From the NCBI GenBank assembly GCA_027475525.1, contig JAMWFC010000035.1, positions 88,501 through 152,500 of the forward strand: 64,000 nt of DNA, given 5' to 3'. The DNA comes from Macrolepiota albuminosa. Its lineage: Eukaryota; Basidiomycota; Agaricomycetes; Agaricales; Agaricaceae. A program made the translations under genes and the position numbers. A model generated the notes under the pieces. It was not told the origin of the DNA, made no database searches, and was given only the letters and a program-made list of their open reading frames with translations. Of the stretch, positions 12,279 through 21,448 are shown one piece after another; the first letter of the stretch is position 1, and every line of letters starts with the position of its first letter.

Positions 12279-15076
12279 ATGTCGTACCCTTACCAGCATA
12301 TGACCAGTGAGCCGCAGCCCCAGAACCCACAGGGTTCTGGAGGAGGAGGGGATCGCCCCCAGCAAAACATTTAGCAACCTGTAATGATGCCAACTGTGGC
12401 GTCATATCCAATGATGTCCCAGTTTGGGCAGAACCCAGCCCAATTTAGACAACCTCCGCAGTTTTACCTGCCGTTTTTCCAGATGCCATACTTTCCAGAA
12501 CCAGCTGGTCCTGGACAGCAGATGGGAGGACAGGTGATGTGGGGTATGCCCATGCCAATGCAGCAGATGCAGACCCAGAGTGCAAGTACACTCCTTTTGG
12601 ATGAGAAAGCACTAACTGTGCCACAGATAGCACCCATGGACGTGGACGATGATGCAGGGTGTCAACAGCAAGAGAAGAGCGAGGTAGTGCAACCTCGACG
12701 ACAGCAAGAGAGGACGCCGCCCCCGTGAGATGCATATAGAAGAGACCGGAGGCAATCGCCTCCGAGGAGGCGGGCCTCACGAAATGGTAGGGCACAGACA
12801 AGATGAGCTGGCAGCAAGGATGCAAAATCAAGGTCAACCCCAACCTTGAACACTGCCTCGACGAGCATCTCTGTCACCTCATTGTGCATCCTCTCCGTGG
12901 CGTTTATTGTACGCGGAGAAAGGCAAAGGAAAGGAGATCAGGACGCCGTCAGAGGTTCTGGATTCTCAGGCAGAGGCAGTCTGGAGACGGCTCATATCTG
13001 CTGGCCAGCGAGTGCCGCCGGAGTCCATGTTTCTGGCGGATCCAATGGCTCAGGTGGTGATTACAAGCCTGCTTGATGAGATTGTTATGCTGCAACAGCG
13101 TAACGACAATATAATCAAAATGTTTACGAATGCCATGAAGAAGCGTCCGTTGTTGTCAGAGGAGCAGCCTGAGGCAAAACGCCTCAGAGCGTGTGCTGCA
13201 GTGCCGGAGGTTGGGGTGCAGGAAGCTGGAGAACTCACTCCGACTCTGGCCGAGTTACATGACGAGCTCGTGGAGGTTGACACTAGTTTACGAGGATTGT
13301 CCTCGTCAACACATGCGCCCTCCCAGCAGTCAGGGACAAAGCAGCAAGATGAGGTGGCTCTGTCGGAAGTGGAGTTTGGAGCGGATGTTCTGTGAGGAGC
13401 AGACAGAGTATTGATGTGTTTTGGGGCAGTGGTGCAGTTTAAAGCACCACTGAGGGCATATGCATTTGCAGTTCCCATAAAGGACACAAGAACGGACGCT
13501 GAAGTAGAAGGGTGACTCCTGACATTAGCTGCACTCGGTCTGAATGAACCGAGCGACGGGAGTGACTATGGGGAGTCATCAGACAAGACCCCCGCTAAAC
13601 GCCGAGTGTGTTTAGACAAAAAAGGCAAGAGAGAGGCTCGGAGGAAGCATGAGGCTGCCCGGCAGGCGAAGGTCGATAAAGACCGGGAGGAGCAGGCCAC
13701 AGGCCGTATTCCTGATGGCCTGGATGTGTTCGTCAGCGGGACGTCAGTAGAGCGGTCGAATTGGTTCTACGGCGGGGCACTTGACCGCCACTTTTATTAC
13801 TCCCGGCTCACAAATACGGTATTTGTGAGCGATGAAGCTTTAGCTGGGAGAGAGGTATTATCATACCTTGAAAGAGCTGGACCATGTAGTGCCGAGGGGA
13901 TTCCCAATGGATCCCCAGCAATTGCGAAAGCTCCATGAGCTTTCGCAGAACAAGTTCAAGTCAGTGTCACTACACACTGAAGCATACTACCTGTTGCATG
14001 AGTTTCAGCACATCAGCATTAATTATTATACTATGCTGAGGGATAGGACGATGACTCTGGTGTGTACACCAGAGTACGAACACATTTCGCCTCCCCTGGA
14101 CCTTTCCTCCCATCACATGAACATCGTGGTCATGCCGACCCCAGAAGGGTACCTGCAATGGAAGGACCAAGCCAGAAGACCATTTTTTATGCTTACCAGG
14201 TTTGATTCTGAAGGTGTACGTTTCACCTTTGATCTGGACAAACTGGCACAGAATGTACTCTACTTCTGTTGACCAGGAATGATTAATTCGGTGTATGGCA
14301 TTGCAGTGGATTGGGTGTACCGCATTCACTGGCGTACTCTGCTGGGACACGCCCTTACGTGTGGACTGTCTCCCTCTGGAAGAGCGCGGGGACAATTTGC
14401 AAGGCTGTTGGCCTTGATTCTTGTGCGTCCTGGACTGTATCATGAGGCTGTCGCTGACTACGACACTGCTAATCCCAGCAACTCGTTCATACCCATGAGC
14501 TGGACTGATGTCCAGTTCTGACCCCCACATTTCAACGCAGCTACGGCTGTCAACATCACCGATGCTGACATGCTTCACGCCATGATAGTCAATCATGTGC
14601 TCTTAGAGTGGGTAGACCATGTCTATACCTTCAGTGTGGTCTACCTCAAAAACCAGTTTCTTGCGGCCGCAGCATCCATCAACCATTTCTGTGAGGTCGA
14701 CAATGAACGCCATCGTCGACTGGACATCTATGGAGAGCCTCCGGCCATTCCGTGGTGGGACAATTGGCGAGTGCCCACAGACGACGATATGATTCGTCTT
14801 CACGCATTGCTAGCCCACGAGTCCGCTCAAGGTCATGAGTACCTTGAAAGTGGACTGTACTATCCTGTGGGGATGAATCCCAACCGTTGAGATTTGTGGC
14901 AACACCGTTCTCGACACGGGCCATATCCCCCATCTCCCTCGCACACTGCCATGTCAGTTCAGGCTCCTACAGCCTCAACATCACCAGGTCCCATCACCTC
15001 ATCATCTTCGGCTAGTGTCAACACTGAGATGAGGATTGATATGGCCAGCGAGTTGTCGCGTCCGCCGTCTGCGTAA
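12279..15076 (+). pseudogene. Third ORF region of element 1, unknown protein, broken
   Basis: After the pol stop (12046) about 2.8 kb of further coding-like sequence lies inside the LTRs, on the same strand. ATG 12279 starts a Pro/Gln/Met-rich part, stopped by TAG at about 12372 and a TGA at 12726. The frame then changes near 12,900 to a part with an acidic and charged region and a Lys/Arg-rich patch (EAKRLRAC, about 13,180). It changes again near 13,900 to a mixed alpha/beta-looking part, interrupted at 14270 and 14519 and ending at 14888. A Ser/Thr/Pro-rich tail follows to 15074. Nothing matches gag, pol or an envelope that I know: there is no clear signal peptide or transmembrane pair. It may be a captured host gene or a lineage-specific retroelement ORF. 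The chance of non-coding sequence is low because the open stretches are long and share one strand. Confidence 0.55.
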
Positions 15077-15254
15077 CTATCGTAGGTGGCTCATCTCTTT
15101 TTCAATTCATACTGTCGGTTAACGTTGGTGTTGTATCTTTTGACAGATGACATGGACATTCTTGAGCCGTGGAGGACCGGAGTGCCTCCACATTGGACTA
15201 CTTACTGACCTGGACAAATTGTCCCTCCGTACATAGAGACTGGTTACCAGTCTC

Positions 15255-15263
15255 AAAGGGGGG
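15255..15263 (+). promoter_or_regulatory. Polypurine tract of element 1
   Basis: AAAGGGGGG ends two bases before the right LTR, the expected place for plus-strand priming. Confidence 0.8.
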
Positions 15264-15265
15264 CA

Positions 15266-15456
15266 TGTAACATATCGTAGTATAGTCAAATAATTAATAT
15301 ACCATTATATTAATTATTTATTATTACTTTACATACCAGCTGGCTGCCTTATGTAAGGCAGCCAAGTTTACTGTCATACTTGTAGTACTAGAATCGAATA
15401 CCGATCTGGTTCTGTGGTGTGACCGTAAGGCTAAGCAACTACTTGACTTTGTTTCA
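15266..15456 (+). repeat. Right LTR of element 1
   Basis: 191 bp, TGTAACATAT..TTTGTTTCA, about 97% identical to the left LTR. It contains the palindrome GGCTGCCTTATGTAAGGCAG and its last two bases. Confidence 0.92.
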
Positions 15457-15461
15457 ATACC
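15457..15461. repeat. Target site duplication of element 1 (right)
   Basis: ATACC, identical to 4324-4328. Confidence 0.85.
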
Positions 15462-15857
15462 ATACCTAACCATATTGCAGAGGCTATAAATACAAGCTAC
15501 TCACATGTTAATTAGCTTCTCAAATGAAATAAAAACAGCACATCCATCCATCCCCCCTTGGGGAAAAAAAAGCACAATTTGAGATGAACTGGCAATCTGA
15601 GTATCCTGACTTTCTAAAAAGGTGACATACCTGACCAAAATAGATGATGTTGTCCTAAGTTTTTCACATTTACACTGCTTCTATTCTTTGTATATAAGAA
15701 TTGCTGAGGTATGACTTCCCCAACCGACGATCGTGCTGCACGGACAGTTTTCCTTTCAGGGAATATTCTCCCTACCCGCAGCACATAACATACCGATCGG
15801 TATTTGTTCGTCTTTGTTTGTTTTTTTCTCTATTTTATTTTCGACACACAAACAACT
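15462..15857. other. No gene seen; right part of the interrupted repeat
   Basis: AT-rich with a short C-run/A-run at about 15550-15570. No ORF of note. Confidence 0.35.
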
Positions 15858-16013
15858 CCCCTCAGCCAACTACATTATTGAGTGACTGAGGGGTGAGTAC
15901 GATAGTGTTTATGTCCGTGCACTAGATATTTACCTGTACCTGTAGACTAAATCTACGTTCACTCTACAGGTAATATAATCCTCAGCCAACTACATTATTG
16001 AGTGACTGAGGGA
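15858..16013 (-). repeat. Composite palindromic module, right copy (inverted)
   Basis: Two 33-36-bp palindromes (15858-15893 and about 15982-16012, arms CCCTCAG / CTGAGGG) flank a palindrome with arms ACCTGTAGA / TCTACAGGT (about 15940-15973). Read on the minus strand the order and sequence follow the left module at 3458-3609. Confidence 0.5.
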
Positions 16014-16162
16014 CTAAATCTACGTTCACTCTACAAGAATTACTGTATATCCAGTTTGTTTGATCCAGTTAGACTCAGTCTGCGCTTTGTAGAATTTATT
16101 CGCCAACCGCGGAGTTTGAAGCGATACAAGAAATTTCATATCCGAATTGCGACGTGCACTTG

Positions 16163-16854
16163 ATGGCACTCCTCCTGGCGGCACGAAGATGGCTGGGCAC
16201 GACGGGCGTCCGCGGCCTGGCCACTGCCAGCAGCGCCCGCGACAAAGCAACCCACGACATCGCCATGGCCCAGCTCGGCCAATACGCAGTCGCCAACCAC
16301 GCAGCCCGCTCCGTCCCCGATGTCCCCAAGCCTACCACACCCGACGCACAAATCGTGTTCAACATCCCCCCCGCCGAGGACCCCCTATTGCACTACGTTA
16401 CATCACACCTTATGCGCCACGGGCATCGTGCGCGCGCATCCCGCATCGTCTCGAACATCCTCCTGTACATCCATGCATGGACCCGTGCGTCGCCCCTGCC
16501 GATACTCAGGAAGGCGATATTGGACGCGGCGCCTGCGGTGCGGACGCTCAACCATCGGACTGGAGGAAAGACGACGTACAAGCCGACGGCGCTGTCGGAA
16601 AAAAAGAGAATGTTTTTTGCTTTGAAACATATTAAGGAAGCGAGCAGGGCGAGGTCGGGACGGACAATCGAAGAGAGGATGGCGAGGGAGATGATCAATA
16701 TCGTGGAAGGCGTGGACAGCGAGGCGGTGAAGGCGAAGAGAAAGATGCATGAGTTTGCGACAATTAATAGGTTCGTTTCATCCTCGCTTTCTTTTCCAGC
16801 CTCACTTTTACTCATTTCTTTTCTCTCAGGGGTAATGCTCAGACCCGCATCTAA
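16163..16854 (+). CDS. RSM7: Mitochondrial small ribosomal subunit protein uS7m
   Basis: Exons 16163-16770 and 16830-16854 (intron GT..AG, 59 bp) give 210 residues. The product is the mitochondrial uS7, which binds the 3' major domain of the small-subunit rRNA and helps form the mRNA exit region. The N terminus (MALLLAARRWLGTTG..) is Arg-rich and free of acidic residues, as expected of a mitochondrial presequence. The C-terminal two thirds carry the S7 pattern: ILRKAILDAAPAVRTLNHR, GGKTTYKP, the Arg-rich RARSGRTIEERMAREM and MHEFATINR. I chose ATG 16163; a GTG three codons upstream is not a start in fungi. The second exon supplies only the last eight or so residues. It lies 107 bp upstream of the next gene on the same strand. 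Confidence 0.88.
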
Positions 16855-16961
16855 TGCATTTTATCATATAGACTTGAATAATATCCTTCTTTAATGGCTG
16901 ACACCGTTAAATTTCCCATAAATTCACCTAAACCTACTAAAAAAAAAGACATATCCCAGAA

Positions 16962-17423
16962 ATGCCCTCTACCAACGTCCCACCCGAAGCGCGTACGCAC
17001 GCACTCCCTACAGCGCTACACCAACTCCAACACCACCTCTACCAAACCTACCTCTGTCCCTCATCCACGTACACCCAATCCTCCCTCTTCACGCAATACG
17101 CGCCCCTCGCCGTCCTCCTCACCATCTTCGCGCTCCCGCGCTACGTCGACCTCCTCCCGTCCTCCTCTGCCTCCCCACATCTCTGGCAGATCCTCGGGCA
17201 CCTCCTCCTTGGCACCGGCGCGGCGCTGCTGGCGCTCAGAGTGTCCATCTGGCTCGGGGCGAGGATGGTCTGGGCGTTTTGTGAGCTTGACCTGGGCGGC
17301 CACCGGAAGGACTCGACGAGAATGATACAAGGGGAGAGCGCGGACGCCAGCGAGGGTCCCGGTGTACCATTGCAGATGGAGCTCACCCAAGGGAACCTTA
17401 TTTTCGGTGGGATGTTTGCGTGA
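16962..17423 (+). CDS. Small membrane protein, unknown function
   Basis: A single-exon ORF of 153 residues starting at ATG 16962 (context CAGAAATGC). It has two hydrophobic helices, roughly residues 46-60 (PLAVLLTIFALPRYV) and 74-98 (LWQILGHLLLGTGAALLALRV), and a polar C-terminal tail. I recognise no family. The short distance to uS7m and the same orientation suggest compact gene spacing, not necessarily a shared transcript. The codon use is GC-rich at third positions like uS7m. It could have a further 3' exon, but no strong donor was seen before the stop. Confidence 0.6.
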   Translation: MPSTNVPPEARTHALPTALHQLQHHLYQTYLCPSSTYTQSSLFTQYAPLAVLLTIFALPRYVDLLPSSSASPHLWQILGHLLLGTGAALLALRVSIWLGARMVWAFCELDLGGHRKDSTRMIQGESADASEGPGVPLQMELTQGNLIFGGMFA

Positions 17424-17900
17424 TGGCTTTCGTTGGTTTACTGTCTCCCTTCTCTCCCCCCCCTTGTGTATAGTTTGATTTTGACTACAACGTTTGAGCT
17501 CCAGACGAGTGCTGGGCCGTTATAAGCTTAAAGTCCAGCTCTTTTATTCTACTTGAAGTATCAGACGACGCGACGCCGATCATGTATCCTCATTACTATC
17601 TTAACTACTTTTCTTCACTCTCGAACACCAACCTGGTTCGCCCTTCTAGAAAAAGAAAAAGAAAAAGAAAAAGCAAAAGAAATAAAGAAAGTTAAGCTCG
17701 CCCGACTGACTCGTGTTCACCACCACACCCTAGCCTTTTGGCCTGGGCGATTCAGGTCGAAGGATATCGAGTACTCTACAGGTATGTTAGTCAACCAGAT
17801 ACTGGATGCGCGTCAGTGTTCATCAAATATGATGGATGAAATGGTGTGCTAGTAGAAAATTTTTCCCTTTGTTCTCAAGCAACAACTGCTTGACGACCGC
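17424..17900. other. Intergenic stretch with an A-rich microsatellite
   Basis: Position 17649-17681 is a run of AAAAAG units. No gene seen. Element 2 is inserted at the right end (17900). Confidence 0.5.
17897..17900. repeat. Target site duplication of element 2 (left)
   Basis: CCGC is repeated directly after the right LTR (26457-26460). If the final A of the LTR is counted as target, the duplication is ACCGC (5 bp), the usual Ty3/Gypsy size. Confidence 0.65.
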
Positions 17901-18855
17901 TGTGGTAGAGAAGGAAGACTTGCTGATGGGATGGATAGGAAAGGGGTATATTAATCGAGATATAGGAAAGTTCGACGGATGGACTAGTACGCGTGAAGAA
18001 CAAAGGAAACGTGGGTGCAGGGACACGGTGGAGAACGGGTTGGACGAATCAGGAAATCGACTGGACTGATAAGGAGAAAGAAAAAATAGAGTTCATAATT
18101 ATGAGACCAACCGACGGTCAGAAACAGAATCGGGGAGGAATCGGCGATTTGAGATAACTTCGGAGTAGATCGTCGATATGGAGAGCACGTAAAATACGTA
18201 TAAAAGGCAAGGAAAACATAGCAATAGACAGGTTTTCATACCCCACATTCTGAGGTCTTGAGCTCTGCTGGTTTCGCACGTCTCGCATCTCTGTCTCGTC
18301 GTCGTCTGGTCTACTCTCGGTAATACTTCTGGTTTGTTCGCCGCCTGATCCGGTGTCAAACACCGCGTGCTCGCTGTCTTCGGCAGTGTTCTCGGCTCTT
18401 CTCGGCTTCTTGGTGATCTTCTCTGTCTCGGTTCTGCCTTTGTCAGTCTTGTGTTCCGTCTATCTCGGCACTGTCTTCGGCAATTCGGGACTCTGACCTC
18501 TCTGCCTCGGCTTGATTCTCGTCTACTGCAGCTCGCCTCTCGGCTTGATTAATCTTCACGGCTTCTCTATTCTTGCGGCTCTCTGAGGTCTTGTATTCTC
18601 GTCTACTGAGCTGTCACTACTATTCTCTCTTTCTACTGGAATCTGTCTAGAGCTTGACTACGCTTGTCCCTCTTATTCTTGCTGGAGCTTTTCTATCGCT
18701 GGTCCACAAACTTCGTCACGCTGCGACGCGCAGTACCTCACGCGTACAGCACATCCTCGTATTTCCCAATCCTATTCGACTTCCACCCATATCCTCAATT
18801 CCCGACTCTTCCGTTCTCTTATTCGATCCATCAGTTACTCCATCCCACGTCCACA
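17901..18855 (+). repeat. Left LTR of element 2
   Basis: 955 bp, TGTGGTAGAG..CACGTCCACA. A TATAAAAG box at 18199-18206 is the probable core promoter for the genomic RNA. The right copy is 25502-26456. Confidence 0.95.
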
Positions 18856-18858
18856 GAT

Positions 18859-18876
18859 TGGTGACCGAGACAGGGG
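18859..18876 (+). promoter_or_regulatory. Primer binding site, tRNA-Arg(ACG)
   Basis: TGGTGACCGAGACAGGGG starts 3 nt after the LTR. It is the exact reverse complement of the last 15 nt plus CCA of the tRNA gene at 38179-38269, 18 of 18 bases. Confidence 0.9.
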
Positions 18877-18937
18877 GTTTATAACGGAGTATTTGGGATC
18901 GACACAGACGTTGAGAGAAAGGGTTTGATTAGAAGCA

Positions 18938-21448
18938 ATGGAGGAAGAATCAGAGTCGTCGAGCCAGGCGTCCGCCGGTGTGCAGACTTCCGCCGGTGTT
19001 CAGACTCCAGTCGGCGTTCAGTCTTCGGTTGGGAGTGGGGGTTGTAACAGCGCAGTACCCATGCCTGCACCACACGATCGTCACGCGCCATACTTTGATG
19101 GCAATCGGGTTCAGGACTTTTTGGATTCGTTAGAACAGCACGCGGACAGGGCAAGGATCATTCATTCGCAGTTGCCCGGCTACGTGTTCCGTTATTGTTC
19201 AAGAAAGGTGAAGAGGGTGGTCGAGAACATGCCAAAGTTAGGAGCGGACGATTGGGTAGCATTGAGGGTGATGATGATCGACTTGTACGGAATGAATGAC
19301 TCGGAGTCGGTCGTAAATTTGGAGTCGTTTTGGGCATGGACGACGAAACATGGGATGGAGGGGAGCATCACTTCAAAACAAGAAGTAGGTGAATACTACA
19401 GGCAGTTCAAGCGGCTTTCGGTTCCGTTGACTCAAGAACCGAGGCGCATTACGGAGCATGACTTGAACTGGTGCTTCTATCGGGGGATACCGGATGACCT
19501 GAGGTTGAGGATCAGTAGGAAGGTGCCGACGGAAAATGAGACGACCACGAACCCACCGACAATCGAGAATCAGATGAAATGGTTGTTAGCGGAATTCAAC
19601 GTTTTGAACATAAACAACGTACGGGCTCCGATCGTCATGCCAGAAATCGAGGAGGAATCTGAAGGAACGGATGACGAGGCTGAGATGAGGGAGTGGAGGA
19701 CTGAGAAGAGAAAGAAGAAGAAAACTTCGAAAACGAACGGACCGGGACCCACTGTTAAGGTGATTAAGAAACAGGGATCGGTGGATGACCTCGCGAAGGA
19801 ACTGGAACAATTGAAATTGATGATGGCTGAGGGCTTCAGGGCACAGAACAATCTGATGAGCGGTGGAATGTCGACAACAGGGAGGAGATGTGGCATGGGA
19901 GGATGTAGATGCCCGGAGGAGCATGCGTTTGGATACAACAATTGCCCTCAAACGCACAAGCTTCTGGAGGAGGAGTTGATTCGGTATGATAAGCGAGGAC
20001 GTTTAGTGTTAATGGATGGGGAGGATCTACCACCGCCTACTAGGGATGCAGGAGGGGTGGCACGAAAGATTCGAGATATGAAGGTAAAACGTATGGAGAT
20101 GAAGGGGAAAGCGACTGAGAAGAGGGACGTTCCTCCACACATGGTCTCGACGAGTTTGGCGGAGCTTCAGCTGGACGGGAAGGACGTGCTAACACGAGAG
20201 GCTTTCGGAGTGGCAATGGTGGAGTCGACGCCAGCTTGGAGGGCACTTGCGAATCCCGCCGTGCGTACTCAAAAGGATGATATCCGTCACGATCCAACGA
20301 AGCGAGGTCCTACGATTAAGATTCCTGCTAAGTCGAACACTTCTGACGTAACAAAGGAGTTGAAAAGAGACAACGAGAAGAAAGGGGTGGAGAAGGAAGG
20401 CAGCAAAAGGACAACAGCGCCGAAACCTCACGAATCAAGAGCACCGCAACATCCAGTACCACCTGCACAAAATACAAGAGGGGGTACGGAGAGGAAGGAA
20501 AAAGGAGAAGGAGGAGGGAAAAGTCACCCAACGTATCATTTTACGTCGACGATTCAGGAGAAGGTGGACTTGGGAGTGGTTGAGGCGAGATTGCTGGATG
20601 AAACCATGATTACCATGACAGTCGGACAGTTTTTAGGGTGCTCACCGGAGTTTCAGAAACGGATGGCCAACATGACGAAAACACGTCGAGAATATACGGA
20701 CAAGATGGTGGTTGCAAATAAGGTGGAAACCTTTGACGACGACATGTGTCCTTGCGGGTGTGCTGAGTTAAGGACGGAGGGAGTGCGAACGGATGAAGAA
20801 GAAGGGTTGGAGTTCGATGGTTCGAAAGTACACGTGGAGTACGACACGGAAGCCATCACGGAAGAAGCGATTGAAGTAAGATACGCGTCAGCCGTGAAGT
20901 TACACAAGTGTCCGGTTCCGTTATTCGCAATGGTGACAGGGAAATTTGAAGGGAGATTCGGAGGAGTGAAGGCGGTTTTCATGGTTGACACGGGGTCCGA
21001 ATTGAACCTGTGCCCGGGTTACTTGTATGAGAAGACCCAATTGTCCTTGGACTTGGACGGAACTAGGTGGTCACTTAAAGGGATTCATGGAGACCCGGTT
21101 AGGTTGAAGGGCTGCGCGCGAGATGTGTCGGTCCAGATTGGCGGACATGCGTTTGACCACCATTTCTTTGTGAATGGAGCGGTACGAGGGTCTGAAGCTT
21201 CAGGTGATGTTATACTGGGACAACCGTGGTTGCAGTGGTATACGGCGTGTATTCAATACGATCGAGCGGGTGGGATGATCATGAGGGTTTGGCAAGATGG
21301 ATTCCAAGGAGATAGGGCGACGTTATCGGTACCATTGACCGCACCGAACGAAGTTAGGAATAAGGAGTCGTTGGAGGTGATGGGTCACTCGAGATGCAAA
21401 CATAGGCCGACAGTCGAGGATGCGGATGAAGACGAGGCGGGAAACTGA
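18938..21448 (+). CDS. gag-pro: Gag-protease of element 2
   Basis: An intact 836-residue ORF from ATG 18938. The N terminus has short SAGVQT-type repeats (residues 13-32). A Gag capsid-like part follows (about 45-240), then a charged linker (KRKKKK). A Cys/His cluster lies at residues 318-340 (C318, C323, C325, H329, C336, H340), a variant of the usual CCHC knuckle. The C-terminal part is an aspartic protease with DTG at residue 684 and the flap-distal ILGQPWL motif. Having the protease at the end of the Gag frame, not at the start of Pol, is unusual for Ty3/Gypsy. The ORF ends in TGA directly after the slippery heptamer GGGAAAC. It makes the particle proteins and the enzyme that cuts the polyprotein. 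Confidence 0.88.
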   Translation: MEEESESSSQASAGVQTSAGVQTPVGVQSSVGSGGCNSAVPMPAPHDRHAPYFDGNRVQDFLDSLEQHADRARIIHSQLPGYVFRYCSRKVKRVVENMPKLGADDWVALRVMMIDLYGMNDSESVVNLESFWAWTTKHGMEGSITSKQEVGEYYRQFKRLSVPLTQEPRRITEHDLNWCFYRGIPDDLRLRISRKVPTENETTTNPPTIENQMKWLLAEFNVLNINNVRAPIVMPEIEEESEGTDDEAEMREWRTEKRKKKKTSKTNGPGPTVKVIKKQGSVDDLAKELEQLKLMMAEGFRAQNNLMSGGMSTTGRRCGMGGCRCPEEHAFGYNNCPQTHKLLEEELIRYDKRGRLVLMDGEDLPPPTRDAGGVARKIRDMKVKRMEMKGKATEKRDVPPHMVSTSLAELQLDGKDVLTREAFGVAMVESTPAWRALANPAVRTQKDDIRHDPTKRGPTIKIPAKSNTSDVTKELKRDNEKKGVEKEGSKRTTAPKPHESRAPQHPVPPAQNTRGGTERKEKGEGGGKSHPTYHFTSTIQEKVDLGVVEARLLDETMITMTVGQFLGCSPEFQKRMANMTKTRREYTDKMVVANKVETFDDDMCPCGCAELRTEGVRTDEEEGLEFDGSKVHVEYDTEAITEEAIEVRYASAVKLHKCPVPLFAMVTGKFEGRFGGVKAVFMVDTGSELNLCPGYLYEKTQLSLDLDGTRWSLKGIHGDPVRLKGCARDVSVQIGGHAFDHHFFVNGAVRGSEASGDVILGQPWLQWYTACIQYDRAGGMIMRVWQDGFQGDRATLSVPLTAPNEVRNKESLEVMGHSRCKHRPTVEDADEDEAGN

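Larger units (their letters stand above)
4329..15456 (+). mobile_element. Ty3/Gypsy chromovirus-like retrotransposon, complete but decayed (element 1)
   Basis: The element is 11,128 bp long, including two 77-bp tandem duplications. It has 191-bp LTRs (TG..CA) and a 5-bp target duplication. The order is a Gag region, a CCHC zinc knuckle, aspartic protease, RT, RNase H, integrase and a chromodomain-like C terminus, then an extra ORF region (12279-15076), a polypurine tract and the right LTR. Protease-RT-RNase H-integrase order plus the chromodomain place it with Ty3/Gypsy chromoviruses. Many in-frame stops, several small indels and five LTR-LTR differences show that it is old and not autonomous. 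It sits inside a repeat with inverted ends. Confidence 0.9.

Noticed and set aside
16147..17325. Overlapping ORFs in other frames of uS7m and the small membrane protein
   Set aside because: Arg/Pro/Ser-rich shadows caused by GC-rich codons; no motifs.
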